Positions 32,925-40,533 of a DNA stretch of 64,000 bases are shown in pieces. The notes under the pieces were generated by a model. The model was not told the origin of the DNA, did not search any database, and saw nothing but the letters and a program-made list of their open reading frames with translations. The position numbers and the translations under genes are program-made. This DNA is from an uncultured Collinsella sp. (lineage in GTDB: Bacteria > Actinomycetota > Coriobacteriia > Coriobacteriales > Coriobacteriaceae), in assembly GCA_959027945.1 (NCBI GenBank), contig CAUFRO010000006.1, positions 1 to 64,000 on the forward strand. Direction: 5' to 3'. Position 1 is the first letter of the stretch; every line of letters starts with the position of its first letter.

Positions 32925-32958
32925 AAATGATCCGTTTTCCTCCGTCCCCAAGGAATCA
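32925..32958. repeat. Short palindromic repeat (TGATCC...GGATCA), copy 2
   Basis: Inverted copy of 4351-4384. It overlaps the last bases of the IIB gene at 32956. In both places it lies against a stop codon. Confidence 0.6.
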
Positions 32959-33438
32959 GTTGAACAGATTGCCGATGGGGTCGGGATTGGAGCTGGGGAG
33001 ATAGCGGATTTCTAGCTCTATGCCGAGCGCCTGCAGCTCTTTGAAGGCGGCGACATCTGCGTCGTCTACGGCAACCGCGGGCGTTATGGGGCGCTTGCCC
33101 TCCCCTGCCTGCATATGGCCAATGCTGATCTTGGTAATCGGCACACCACCCTTAACCAGCGCGAGCGCATCGGCGGGCGAGGCCATCATGATCAGAATCA
33201 ACTGGCGCGGCGTTGCGGTATGAATGATGTCGATGGTCCTTTGCACCGAGAAAAACCGCGTCCAAACGCCTTCTGGCGCCGCCACCCTCATGGGTGCCCA
33301 TTGGCGCGAATCCGCCGCGATCTCATCGTTGACGATTAAGACAAGGTTGGAACCCACGGCTTCGTTCCACAGTTCGACGTCTTGCCCGTAAATAAAACGG
33401 TCATCGATACGCGTGAGAAGGATCTTGGGTTGAGCCAT
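32956..33438 (-). CDS. Orphan mannose-family PTS IIB with the catalytic His replaced by Tyr
   Basis: 160 residues, the same length and clearly the same family as the IIB at 43414 (IIB of the mannose/fructose/sorbose class). The active-site loop of this class is TRIDNRLxHGQ; here it reads TRIDDRFIYGQ, with Tyr17 (codon at 33390-33388) where the phosphorylated histidine should be. The rest is conserved (TRFFSVQRTIDII, LVKGGVPITKISIGHM). No IIA, IIC or IID is adjacent. It therefore probably cannot carry phosphate and may be a regulatory or decaying paralogue. ATG at 33438; the frame is open to 33465. Confidence 0.85.
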   Translation of the reverse strand: MAQPKILLTRIDDRFIYGQDVELWNEAVGSNLVLIVNDEIAADSRQWAPMRVAAPEGVWTRFFSVQRTIDIIHTATPRQLILIMMASPADALALVKGGVPITKISIGHMQAGEGKRPITPAVAVDDADVAAFKELQALGIELEIRYLPSSNPDPIGNLFN

Positions 33439-33527
33439 GGCTGCCCCATTCTGTTTGAGACCCATAAGAGCAAGACATCACGTCTCCAATATTAGTGCAT
33501 TTAAAGTGAGAAAAGCCGTCAGAACAC

Positions 33528-33556
33528 TTGCGCGGATTTGCGATGTCCCGTATCAT
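33528..33556 (+). promoter_or_regulatory. Promoter of the tRNA gene
   Basis: TTGCGC (33528-33533), 17-bp spacer, TATCAT (33551-33556), 40 bp before the tRNA. Confidence 0.65.
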
Positions 33557-33595
33557 AGACAGCCGTTGACGCCTCAGTTGCGTCATCACATGGTC

Positions 33596-33671
33596 GCCAG
33601 CGTAGCTCAGTTGGTAGAGCACCGCTCTCGTAAAGCGGGGGTCACCGGTTCGAGCCCGGTCGCTGGCTCCA
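33596..33671 (+). tRNA. tRNA-Thr (anticodon CGT)
   Basis: 76 nt with encoded CCA. Acceptor GCCAGCG/CGCTGGC, D-stem GCTC/GAGC, anticodon stem CCGCT/AGCGG with loop CTCGTAA (anticodon CGT, reading ACG), T-arm ACCGG-TTCGAGC-CCGGT. All stems pair fully. Confidence 0.97.
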
Positions 33672-33682
33672 TTGCACAAGAT

Positions 33683-33706
33683 AGCCGCCTTCGGGCGGCT
33701 TTTTTG
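33683..33706 (+). terminator. Terminator after tRNA-Thr
   Basis: AGCCGCC-TTC-GGGCGGCT stem followed by TTTTTTG. Confidence 0.93.
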
Positions 33707-34099
33707 TTGCCAATTCGCCCACTCGGTGGACTTCGGGTTTAATGCTTAGGGGCGGGGATTTACCAAAGTGAAATTTTAATGAAAAGAAACCCAGCTGCAA
33801 CAATTGCCATGGTGAGGGCTCGAATTGGCCATATAGATCTAAAATAGTCACGATATCTTCTCTTTTGCTGGAACGATATATCTATACAAGGTTGTGAGCG
33901 GAAAACAAAAATACGTCGATTGCTATCCGACAAACGAGTCTGGAATTGCATTCACCGGCATTTCGGGGCAGATTGATACACATGTACTAAAGGGAACCTA
34001 TGTGGTGCGTTGGGTTGGAGCTGCTGCAGGCCCGATATGGATTGCGGTCTTGCGCCCCGATGTCCAAATAGGTTTCTCTCTCTAGACGGGAAGTTGCTC
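33707..34099. other. AT-richer gap after the tRNA, no supported gene
   Basis: Clearly AT-richer than the flanks. Short open frames exist on both strands (for example 33894-34085 on plus and 33760-33951 on minus), but none has a good ribosome-binding site or a recognisable family. It may be the worn end of an insertion next to the tRNA. Confidence 0.4.
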
Positions 34100-34465
34100 A
34101 TGGACGCCATATATGACGGAGATGACTGGGTCGATCATTATACTTGGCGCCTGGTCGGCTCGGATGACAATGGGGATGTGGTGTTTGATGGACTATGTCC
34201 AAAGCATCTCCATCCTTTTGTCTCGTCGTTAATTGAGAGTTCCGCTCGTGTTGCCCCCTACAGCTCGGCATCGCTTCATGATACGGACGTTTTGAAGACC
34301 ATAAGGGAATCAATTGACGAGGGCACGATGAGCGGCCCGCTGTTTTCTCGGCTTGTGGGGCTAGATGAGATTGGCTCGAAACGACTGCTTGCGGGCGAAA
34401 AAGTGGAACTCACTTATCGGTCGATGATTTCAATCCTGCGGCTAGCCGATGTTCTTCGCAAATAA
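34100..34465 (+). CDS. Hypothetical small protein
   Basis: 121 residues from the ATG at 34100, preceded by GGGAAG at 6-7 nt. It begins MDAIYDGDDWVDHYTWRL and ends with a region (about 85-121: LFSRLVGLDEIGSKRLLAGEKVELTYRS, then LRLADVLRK) that could be a small helical helix-turn-helix-like domain, since spacing of this sort (SKRLLAGEKVELTYRS) resembles the end of phage-repressor-like folds. Codon use is less GC-rich than the neighbours. It lies in the AT-rich patch after tRNA-Thr, so it may be acquired. No family is recognised. Confidence 0.5.
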   Translation: MDAIYDGDDWVDHYTWRLVGSDDNGDVVFDGLCPKHLHPFVSSLIESSARVAPYSSASLHDTDVLKTIRESIDEGTMSGPLFSRLVGLDEIGSKRLLAGEKVELTYRSMISILRLADVLRK

Positions 34466-34507
34466 ATCCAAGCACAACGCCGTCGGCAACTCCCCTACTC
34501 AACAACA

Positions 34508-34553
34508 AGCCCCGCCAACCGCAATCCCCAAGGGGACCGCGATCAGCGGGGCT
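34508..34553 (-). terminator. Terminator of the yhcH-type gene
   Basis: On the minus strand GAGCCCCGC pairs with GCGGGGCTT around an inner GTCCCCTTGGGGAT hairpin, followed by a T-rich GTTGTTG. Confidence 0.7.
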
Positions 34554-34599
34554 CAAACGCGTTCCCCAAGGGGAATCACGCTAGCTCACGAGCAGTTCG

Positions 34600-35073
34600 T
34601 TACTCCTCCCAGTAAGCATCTGCAAGTAGCTTAAAGCAGATCTTCTTGACCGGCTGTGCGCCATCGCCAGGGAACTCGAGCGTGGGCATATGAGGCTCGC
34701 CTGCAACGAACAGGGCAAACTTGTCGTCGGCAAGGTCGCCGGCGATCGAGGCGTCGGAATCGACCAGATCGTAGTCGTCCTTCTCGTCAAACTCCTGGAC
34801 CAGCGTCAGACTGCCCGTGGCAACCTTAAAGGCCTCGCGACCCTCAATGTCGATCTGCAGGTCGTGATAACGCTGATGTGTCTCATAGTGAGCCTCGGCC
34901 TCGGGACGCGTCGTGGGGACCATGACGTTCGCAAAGACCCTGTCGCCCAGAATCTGATGGCTGCCGACCTCGAGCTCCGCCGGGTCATTCTCCTCGAGCC
35001 AATCGATCAGCACGTCGAGGCCCTTGAGCATGCCACGGTATTCCTCGATATCGCCCAGTGCACCGTAAATCAT
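34600..35073 (-). CDS. YhcH/YjgK/YiaL family protein
   Basis: 157 residues of the cupin-like YhcH/YjgK/YiaL (EbgC/NanQ-type) family. Family features seen: MIYGALGDIEEY start, YETHQRYHDLQIDIEG with the metal-site histidines, DLVDSD, FALFVAGEPHMP and the PVKKICFKL ending. Members assist sugar use, for example as anomerases of sialic acid or as the beta subunit of evolved beta-galactosidase. GAGGGG precedes the ATG. It follows the nagA remnant and lacX-lacC copy 2 in the same direction; the substrate is probably an amino sugar or galactoside, by context only. Confidence 0.9.
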   Translation of the reverse strand: MIYGALGDIEEYRGMLKGLDVLIDWLEENDPAELEVGSHQILGDRVFANVMVPTTRPEAEAHYETHQRYHDLQIDIEGREAFKVATGSLTLVQEFDEKDDYDLVDSDASIAGDLADDKFALFVAGEPHMPTLEFPGDGAQPVKKICFKLLADAYWEE

Positions 35074-35105
35074 CTAAATCCCCTCTCGGATCGGTTCTTT
35101 GGCAG

Positions 35106-35234
35106 CTACTCGGTAAACGCGTTACCGACGCTGTTGCCGCCCACATACGTCTCGACCAGGGTTAGGTCGGGATTGAACACGACAAAGTCGGCGTCGCGCC
35201 CCGGCATAATGCTACCGCACTTGTCGTCGACATG
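35106..35234 (-). pseudogene. 3' fragment of nagA
   Basis: 43 codons that match the end of NagA (37964) nearly residue for residue: CGSIMPGRDADFVVF and LVETYVGG, then GNAFTE and stop. Homology breaks off at about 35235. There is no start or upstream part. It is the trace of a duplication or a replaced copy between yhcH and lacC copy 2. Confidence 0.9.
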
Positions 35235-35270
35235 AGCTAGCAAGCAATGCCGGGGCCGACACCCAAGCTC

Positions 35271-36206
35271 TTACAGCTCGGTCACGACAACGCCGTTATA
35301 AACCTCGTCCCAACGATCCATGACCAAGTGGCCAGTCATGGGATCCATGGCGTTGAGCTTGCCGCAGGTGTTGGCGGTACGCAGCACCGTCTCGTCGTCT
35401 GCGCCGGCAGCGATGGCATGTGCGAAGCCTGCGATAGTGGAGTCACCAGAGCCCGTGGCGTTAACGGCAGGGATATCGGGCGTCTTTGCGCGGAACGCAC
35501 GGCCATTGTGGAAGCCAACGGAGCCGGCAGCGCCCATGGACACGACGACCCAGGGGATATCGGAGAAGCGGGCGTCAGAGGCGAGCGCGGCGCGGAGCTC
35601 GTCCACATCGTCGGTGGTAAAGCTCGTGCCCAGAAGGCCGTTGATCTCGGTCAGGTTAGGCTTGACCAGCTCGGGCTTAATTTCGGACTTAAGGGCGGCC
35701 TCGAGCGAAGCACCCGAGGTATCGAGCAGCACCTTGGCTCCGGCGTTCTCGGCAATGCCCGTGATCTTGGCATAGTAGTCTGCCTCGACGCCGCGGGGCA
35801 GCGAACCCGAAATGGTGACGACGTCGGCCTTGCCCGCAAGCTCGGTAAACTTGGCGGTAAAGGCATCGAGCTCCTCGGGGGCAATTGTCGGGCCACTCTC
35901 GAGCAGCTCAGTCTGGTTGCCGGCGTGGAGGATGTTGAGGCAAATGCGAGTCTCGCCCTTGATGGGCACAAAGTCGTTGTTAATACCGTTGGCGTCCATG
36001 AGCTCAGCCATGTAGGCGCCCATGTGGCCGCCGAGCAGACCTGTTGCCACAACGTCGTCGCCCAGCTGACCCAGCACACGGGCCACGTTGAGGCCCTTGC
36101 CGCCAGCGGTCTTTTCGGGCGTCACGCGGTTGACGTCGTCGATAACGAGCTCATCGAGCTGATAGCGCGTATCGACAGACGGGTTCATCGTAACGGTGAG
36201 GATCAT
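35271..36206 (-). CDS. lacC: Tagatose-6-phosphate kinase (PfkB family), copy 2
   Basis: 311 residues, about 88% identical to the copy at 4694 (about 36 differences by hand). PfkB signatures GGKGLNVARVLGQLG and NATGSGDSTIAGF are intact. AAGGAG lies 6 nt before the ATG. It follows lacX copy 2 by 59 nt, repeating the lacX-lacC order of the main lac operon but without lacAB. Next to nagA and agaS it may serve galactosamine use, where AgaS yields tagatose-6-phosphate. That would give the two copies separate regulation for lactose and amino sugars. Confidence 0.88.
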   Translation of the reverse strand: MILTVTMNPSVDTRYQLDELVIDDVNRVTPEKTAGGKGLNVARVLGQLGDDVVATGLLGGHMGAYMAELMDANGINNDFVPIKGETRICLNILHAGNQTELLESGPTIAPEELDAFTAKFTELAGKADVVTISGSLPRGVEADYYAKITGIAENAGAKVLLDTSGASLEAALKSEIKPELVKPNLTEINGLLGTSFTTDDVDELRAALASDARFSDIPWVVVSMGAAGSVGFHNGRAFRAKTPDIPAVNATGSGDSTIAGFAHAIAAGADDETVLRTANTCGKLNAMDPMTGHLVMDRWDEVYNGVVVTEL

Positions 36207-36265
36207 TTTTAGCTCCTTATCTCGCAGGCTCCTTGTGCCTCGCGATACGAGTCGACAAAACGGAA

Positions 36266-37147
36266 TTACAGAATCTCAATCGTGAACGAGCGAACGACGG
36301 TCTCCTTGGGCTTGGCGACAAGGCAGCCGCGCTTATGCTCAAGCACGTCGTCCTCATCGGAGCAGGTCGAAAGGCCGCCCCAGGGCTCAACCGCCACAAA
36401 ATCGCCCTCGGGCTTGCTCCACACAATGAGATATGGGAAGCCCTCAAAGCTCAGGCGGACGCCCTTGTCCTCGCCCTTTTTGGAAAGCGTGACCTGACGG
36501 CTCTCGAGCACGTCAAAGATGGTCTCCGCAAAATCGAAGAGCTCATGTGACAGAGGCAGCATCTTTCCCACCATGGGGTTCTTGGAGCGATTGGTCACGT
36601 CAATCAATCCGGTCGAGGGGACGGCAGTGCAAAGCTCAGCAGCCTCGTCCTTCTCAAAGCGCAGCTCGTAGTCCGTATAGGCCTCGCCCTCATCGAGCGG
36701 ACACCTAAAGCCGGGATGACCGCCGATAAAGAACGGCATGTCCTCGGTTCCCTCGTTGGTCACCTCATAGGAGACGCGCACGGCGGTATCCTCGAGCGTA
36801 TAACGGGCGACAAGCTTAAACGGATACGGATAATCGCTCAGCAGCGCGGCGTTATCCTCGGATGCCAGGCACATAGCCAGCTCGTTTGCGCCTTGGCTCA
36901 GCAGCTTCCACTCCTGTTTGCGCGCAAACCCATGGCGAGCGAGCTTTACATGATGCCCGGCAAACGTCATGGCGTTGTTATCGCGCAAGCCTCCGCAAAT
37001 CGGGAAGCAAATCGGTGCCTGGCCGGACCACACGGCGGGATCGCCCTGCCACAGATACTCGCGGCCTCCGGCCTCAATCGAGGTAAACGAACCGCCGGCC
37101 GTGGACACCTTAATAGAAATCGAATCGTTGGAGAGAGCGTATTCCAT
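36266..37147 (-). CDS. lacX: LacX-like aldose 1-epimerase family protein, copy 2
   Basis: 293 residues, a clear paralogue of the protein at 5686 with the same GGHPGF, VPSTGLIDV and PWGGLSTCSDEDD segments. The ATG at 37147 has AAAGGATG upstream; the frame is open to 37282. It is the first gene of the lacX-lacC pair and is divergent from the flavodoxin-like gene at 37304. It has drifted more than lacC copy 2 has, mostly in the N-terminal third. Confidence 0.85.
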   Translation of the reverse strand: MEYALSNDSISIKVSTAGGSFTSIEAGGREYLWQGDPAVWSGQAPICFPICGGLRDNNAMTFAGHHVKLARHGFARKQEWKLLSQGANELAMCLASEDNAALLSDYPYPFKLVARYTLEDTAVRVSYEVTNEGTEDMPFFIGGHPGFRCPLDEGEAYTDYELRFEKDEAAELCTAVPSTGLIDVTNRSKNPMVGKMLPLSHELFDFAETIFDVLESRQVTLSKKGEDKGVRLSFEGFPYLIVWSKPEGDFVAVEPWGGLSTCSDEDDVLEHKRGCLVAKPKETVVRSFTIEIL

Positions 37148-37303
37148 TGCCCATCCTTTCGAACAACTGCTTTTTGCTCGCAAGTACCCGTCTCGGCCCT
37201 GACCAAAGGACAAACCCGCACGTTCATCGATGCGTCCGGTATCCCAGCCATGTAACGGGGTACCATACAGACATTGATGCAATTACAGCTGAAAGGCCTT
37301 CTT

Positions 37304-37888
37304 ATGCGAACCATCATCCTCTACGCCTCGCGCCATCACGGCAATACGAAAAAGCTCGTGGACGCCATCGTCGAGGCACACCCCGAGATCGATACCCTCG
37401 ACGTCAAGGCGCTCGGTAAAAACGAGTACCCCGACCTGCACGAATATCATCTGATCGGTGTCGCCACGGGCATCTATTACTCCGAGATCGACAAGGACAT
37501 GGCACGCGTGCTCACGAACGTGCTGCAGCCGCAGGACAAGGTGTTTGGCCTTATGACCTACGGTGGCAAAAACAAGTGGTACGGCAAGGATATCGATGGC
37601 ATCTGCCGCATGAGGCAGGCCATCTTTATGGGTGTCTACGGCTGCCCCGGCTTTGATACGTGGGGGCCGTTCAAACTCGCCGGCGGTGTCCAAAAGGGAC
37701 ACCCGACCGCTGAGGAAATTAAGGGCGCCGTCGACTTCTTCGACAAGATCGAAGACGAATATGGCGATATCATCGTCGAAGAGTACGCCAAGCGCGAGAA
37801 GCGTCTGGCATACGAGAAGGAGCATCCTGCAGGAGGCCTGGTGGCCGGCGTCAAGCGCACGGCAAAGAAGATCGCTAACAAGCTGTAA
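37304..37888 (+). CDS. Flavodoxin-family protein
   Basis: 194 residues. The N-terminus MRTIILYASRHHGNTKKLVDAI is a flavodoxin-type FMN phosphate-binding loop (ASRHHGNT), followed by GVATGIYYSEIDKDM and VFGLMTYGGKN. A C-terminal extension of about 40 Lys/Glu-rich residues ends in TAKKIANKL. Probably an electron-transfer or quinone/flavin oxidoreductase; partners are unknown. AAAGG precedes the ATG. It stands alone with its own terminator between the lacX-lacC and nagA units. Confidence 0.85.
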   Translation: MRTIILYASRHHGNTKKLVDAIVEAHPEIDTLDVKALGKNEYPDLHEYHLIGVATGIYYSEIDKDMARVLTNVLQPQDKVFGLMTYGGKNKWYGKDIDGICRMRQAIFMGVYGCPGFDTWGPFKLAGGVQKGHPTAEEIKGAVDFFDKIEDEYGDIIVEEYAKREKRLAYEKEHPAGGLVAGVKRTAKKIANKL

Positions 37889-37920
37889 CTGTGAAGGTGC
37901 TTTTGAGCATTTAACCCATA

Positions 37921-37957
37921 CGGCGGGTCCGAGCAGATTCGGGCCCGCCGTCTTTTT
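37921..37957 (+). terminator. Terminator between the flavodoxin gene and nagA
   Basis: CGGCGGGTCC and GGGCCCGCCG pair around a 10-nt loop, followed by TCTTTTT. It may also act for nagA on the other strand. Confidence 0.85.
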
Positions 37958-37963
37958 CTATCG

Positions 37964-39133
37964 TTACTCGGTAAAGGCGTTGCCGACGCTCTGGCCGCCA
38001 ACATACGTCTCGACGAGGGTGAGCTCATGGTCGAACACGACAAAGTCGGCGTCGCGACCCGGCATGATGCTGCCGCACTTATCCTCGATGTGCGCGGAGC
38101 GTGCCGGCACCTCGGTTGCCATGCGAATGGCGATATCGGCGCTGGCGATGCCCCAGTCAACGATGTTCTTGACGCCCTGGGCAAGCGTGAGCACCGAGCC
38201 GGCAATGCTCTTGCCGTCGGCGAGCCAGCACAGGTTGTCCTTCATGATGACGTCCATGCCACCACTGGTGTAGCTGCCCTCGGGCATGCCGCCGCAGCCC
38301 AGGCAGTCAGTGATGAGCACCGTGTGTTGCCAGCCCTTTGCCTGCAGCAGCGCCTTGATGGCGGCAGGGTTAACGTGCTTGCCGTCACAGATGATCTCGG
38401 CGTAGGTCTCGGGCGTGGACATGGCAGCGCCCACGACACCGGGCTCACGGTGATGCAGGCCGCGCTGACCGTTATAGGTATGCGTAAAGCAGCTGGCACC
38501 GGCGTTGATGGCGGCGATGCACTCATCGTAGGTGGCGTCGGAGTGACCGATGCTGGTCACCACACCCTTGGCGTTCAGGGCAGCAGCGTAGGCAGCGGCG
38601 CCGTCGCGCTCAGCGGCCATAGCGCTCTTGACGATACGCCCACCGGCAGCCTCCTGCCACTGGTCGAAGACCTCCTCGGAGGGGTCGATCAGATAAGCGG
38701 GGTTCTGTGCGCCCACGTGCTTCATCGTAAAGAAGGGACCCTCAAGGTAGATGCCCTGGATGCGGGCGCCGCAGAAGTCGGGGCCGCGGCCCTCGTCAGC
38801 CTGAGCGATAGCCGCGCAGGCGTCCTTGATCTGCTCAACGCCGTCGGTAAACGTCGTGGGCAGCCAGCTGGTAGTACCGCGACGGGCGAGCTCGGTCGAG
38901 CTGATATCGATGCCCTCGGGGTCGTTATCGGTAGTCGAGTGGTTATAGAAGCCGTGGATGTGGGTGTCGACCATGCCCGGCGCAATCCACGAACCCGTGT
39001 AGTCCTTAATCTCGCAAGAGGGCTCATCGGTCTGCCAGGCGCCAAAGACGCCGTCCTCGACCATGAGGTAGCCGCCCAGCTGCGGGCCTGCCGGCAAGAA
39101 GAACTTGTCAGCCTTAATTGCGTATGTGCTCAT
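37964..39133 (-). CDS. nagA: N-acetylglucosamine/galactosamine-6-phosphate deacetylase
   Basis: 389 residues of the amidohydrolase family. Metal and substrate motifs: VDTHIHGFYNH (about 57), YLEGPFF (about 130), SIGHSDATY (about 196) and HTYNGQRGLHHREPG (about 218). It removes acetate from GlcNAc-6-P or GalNAc-6-P. The ATG at 39133 has AAGGAG at 5 nt. It is downstream of agaS but separated by a terminator. Next to agaS and a galactosamine-type PTS the physiological substrate is likely GalNAc-6-P (AgaA-like), although NagA activity is equally compatible. A 3' fragment of a second copy lies at 35106-35234. Confidence 0.9.
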   Translation of the reverse strand: MSTYAIKADKFFLPAGPQLGGYLMVEDGVFGAWQTDEPSCEIKDYTGSWIAPGMVDTHIHGFYNHSTTDNDPEGIDISSTELARRGTTSWLPTTFTDGVEQIKDACAAIAQADEGRGPDFCGARIQGIYLEGPFFTMKHVGAQNPAYLIDPSEEVFDQWQEAAGGRIVKSAMAAERDGAAAYAAALNAKGVVTSIGHSDATYDECIAAINAGASCFTHTYNGQRGLHHREPGVVGAAMSTPETYAEIICDGKHVNPAAIKALLQAKGWQHTVLITDCLGCGGMPEGSYTSGGMDVIMKDNLCWLADGKSIAGSVLTLAQGVKNIVDWGIASADIAIRMATEVPARSAHIEDKCGSIMPGRDADFVVFDHELTLVETYVGGQSVGNAFTE

Positions 39134-39197
39134 ATGCACTCCTTGCTTCTAAAAGCAGTTGACCATGGTGATGCTTATACCCAGCTCACCTAAAAAC

Positions 39198-39236
39198 AAA
39201 AAGCGCCCGCACGCCGTTATGAGCGGACGGGCGCCC
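39198..39236 (-). terminator. Terminator of agaS
   Basis: On the minus strand GGGCGCCCGTCCGC pairs with GCGTGCGGGCGC, followed by TTTTTGTTTTT. Confidence 0.88.
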
Positions 39237-39252
39237 TTACAGGGGGACGCGA

Positions 39253-40419
39253 TTAAGCGGTGAAGGGGTGAATCGTCACGCCCTTGACCACGCGGTTGAC
39301 CGTGCCGGTGGGGCTCGGCGTATCGGGCGTGTTGCCCACGCGCACGGAGTTGAGCAGGCTGATGGCCTGGGCAAACATCACGAACGGCAGAGCAAGGTAG
39401 CCCTCGGGGAGCGCCTCGTAGCCCTTGAAGGTGAAGGACTCGCCCTCGTAGACGGTGGCGCCATCCTGCTGAACGGCGACGGTATGCTGAGCGATGTCGT
39501 CGCCACCGATCTCGTTGAGGATGTCGATGTCGTACTGACGGGTGTAGGCGTCGTTGTTGACGAACACGAAGACGAGCGTCTTATCGTCGACGAAGGACTT
39601 GGGTCCGTGACGGTAACCCATGGAGGTGTCGTAGGAAGTAGCGACCAGACCGTGAGCGAGCTCGAGGATCTTGAGCTGGCTCTCCTGGGCAAGGCCACCG
39701 AAGGAGCCAGAACCCAAGTAGGTCACGCGGTTGAAGTCGCCAGCCAGGTAATCGGCGATCTCGGGCTCACGGGAGATGACCTCCTCGCCCATCTTGGCAA
39801 TCGTCTCGACCCACTCGGCCTTCTGCTCATCAGAGGCAGTGTCGAAAATAAGGGTAGAGAGCAGGGTCATGCAGGAATAAGAACCGGTCATGGCGAAGCC
39901 CTTGTCGTTGGCGCGCGGAATGAGCAGCGTCAGCGCGTTGGGATCATCGGCAGACTCGACGGCGAGCTTGCCCTCGGGAGCGCAAGTGATGTTGAGGAAC
40001 TTGACGTTGTGGACGAGCTCCTTGGCAACGGCAACGGCGGCAAGGCTCTCGGGGCTGTTGCCAGAGCGGGCAAAGGAAACCACGAGCGTGGGATCCTCGG
40101 CGCGCAGGAAGTCGCGCGGGGCGCTCACGATGTCGGTCGTGGCGATGGGCTTAAAGTCGTAGAGATCAGTGTTGCCAGCGTGACGCAGGTACGGGGCGCA
40201 GGTATCGCCAACGTAGTCGGACGTACCGGCACCGGTGAAGACAACGGACAGACGGCCCTCGCCCATAGCGCGAGCCTCGGCCAGGAAGGCCTCGATGGCC
40301 TCCTTGTTCTCGCGATAGACGTTGAGCGTATCACGCCAAAGCTCGGGCTGCTGAGCAATCTCGGCCGTGGTAATCTGGGCGCCGAGCTCGGTGAGCTCCT
40401 CGACACTCTTCTCGAACAT
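39253..40419 (-). CDS. agaS: SIS-domain galactosamine-6-phosphate deaminase/isomerase
   Basis: 388 residues with two SIS domains: FTGAGTSDYVG (about 61-71), SFARSGNSPES (about 115-125), and the second-domain GSGSFGGLAQESQLKILEL (about 233) with YRHGPKSFVDD. AgaS converts galactosamine-6-phosphate to tagatose-6-phosphate plus ammonia, which would feed LacC. GAGAGG precedes the ATG. A palindromic GntR-type operator lies 61 bp upstream, between agaS and the GntR gene, so agaS is probably controlled by that GntR protein together with the mannose-type PTS. Confidence 0.92.
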   Translation of the reverse strand: MFEKSVEELTELGAQITTAEIAQQPELWRDTLNVYRENKEAIEAFLAEARAMGEGRLSVVFTGAGTSDYVGDTCAPYLRHAGNTDLYDFKPIATTDIVSAPRDFLRAEDPTLVVSFARSGNSPESLAAVAVAKELVHNVKFLNITCAPEGKLAVESADDPNALTLLIPRANDKGFAMTGSYSCMTLLSTLIFDTASDEQKAEWVETIAKMGEEVISREPEIADYLAGDFNRVTYLGSGSFGGLAQESQLKILELAHGLVATSYDTSMGYRHGPKSFVDDKTLVFVFVNNDAYTRQYDIDILNEIGGDDIAQHTVAVQQDGATVYEGESFTFKGYEALPEGYLALPFVMFAQAISLLNSVRVGNTPDTPSPTGTVNRVVKGVTIHPFTA

Positions 40420-40480
40420 TTCTAATACCTCTCTCTAGAAGTAATCCTCTGACGTGCAATTATACACTTCGGTTGGTTAT

Positions 40481-40494
40481 CTGGTAGTAACCAG
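40481..40494. promoter_or_regulatory. GntR operator upstream of agaS
   Basis: CTGGTAGTAACCAG: TGGT and ACCA halves with a 4-bp centre, like NagR/AgaR-type sites. A near copy lies upstream of the mannose-type PTS at 44773. Confidence 0.6.
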
Positions 40495-40533
40495 TTAAAT
40501 GCAAAGAATCACCATATGGAAACGATGCGGACA

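Noticed and set aside
33894..34085. A 63-codon frame after tRNA-Thr
   Set aside because: GTG-type start, no clear ribosome-binding site, no family, and it lies in an AT-rich patch where short frames are expected.
33596..34480. A complete integrative element at tRNA-Thr
   Set aside because: No integrase and no second copy of the tRNA end within the window.
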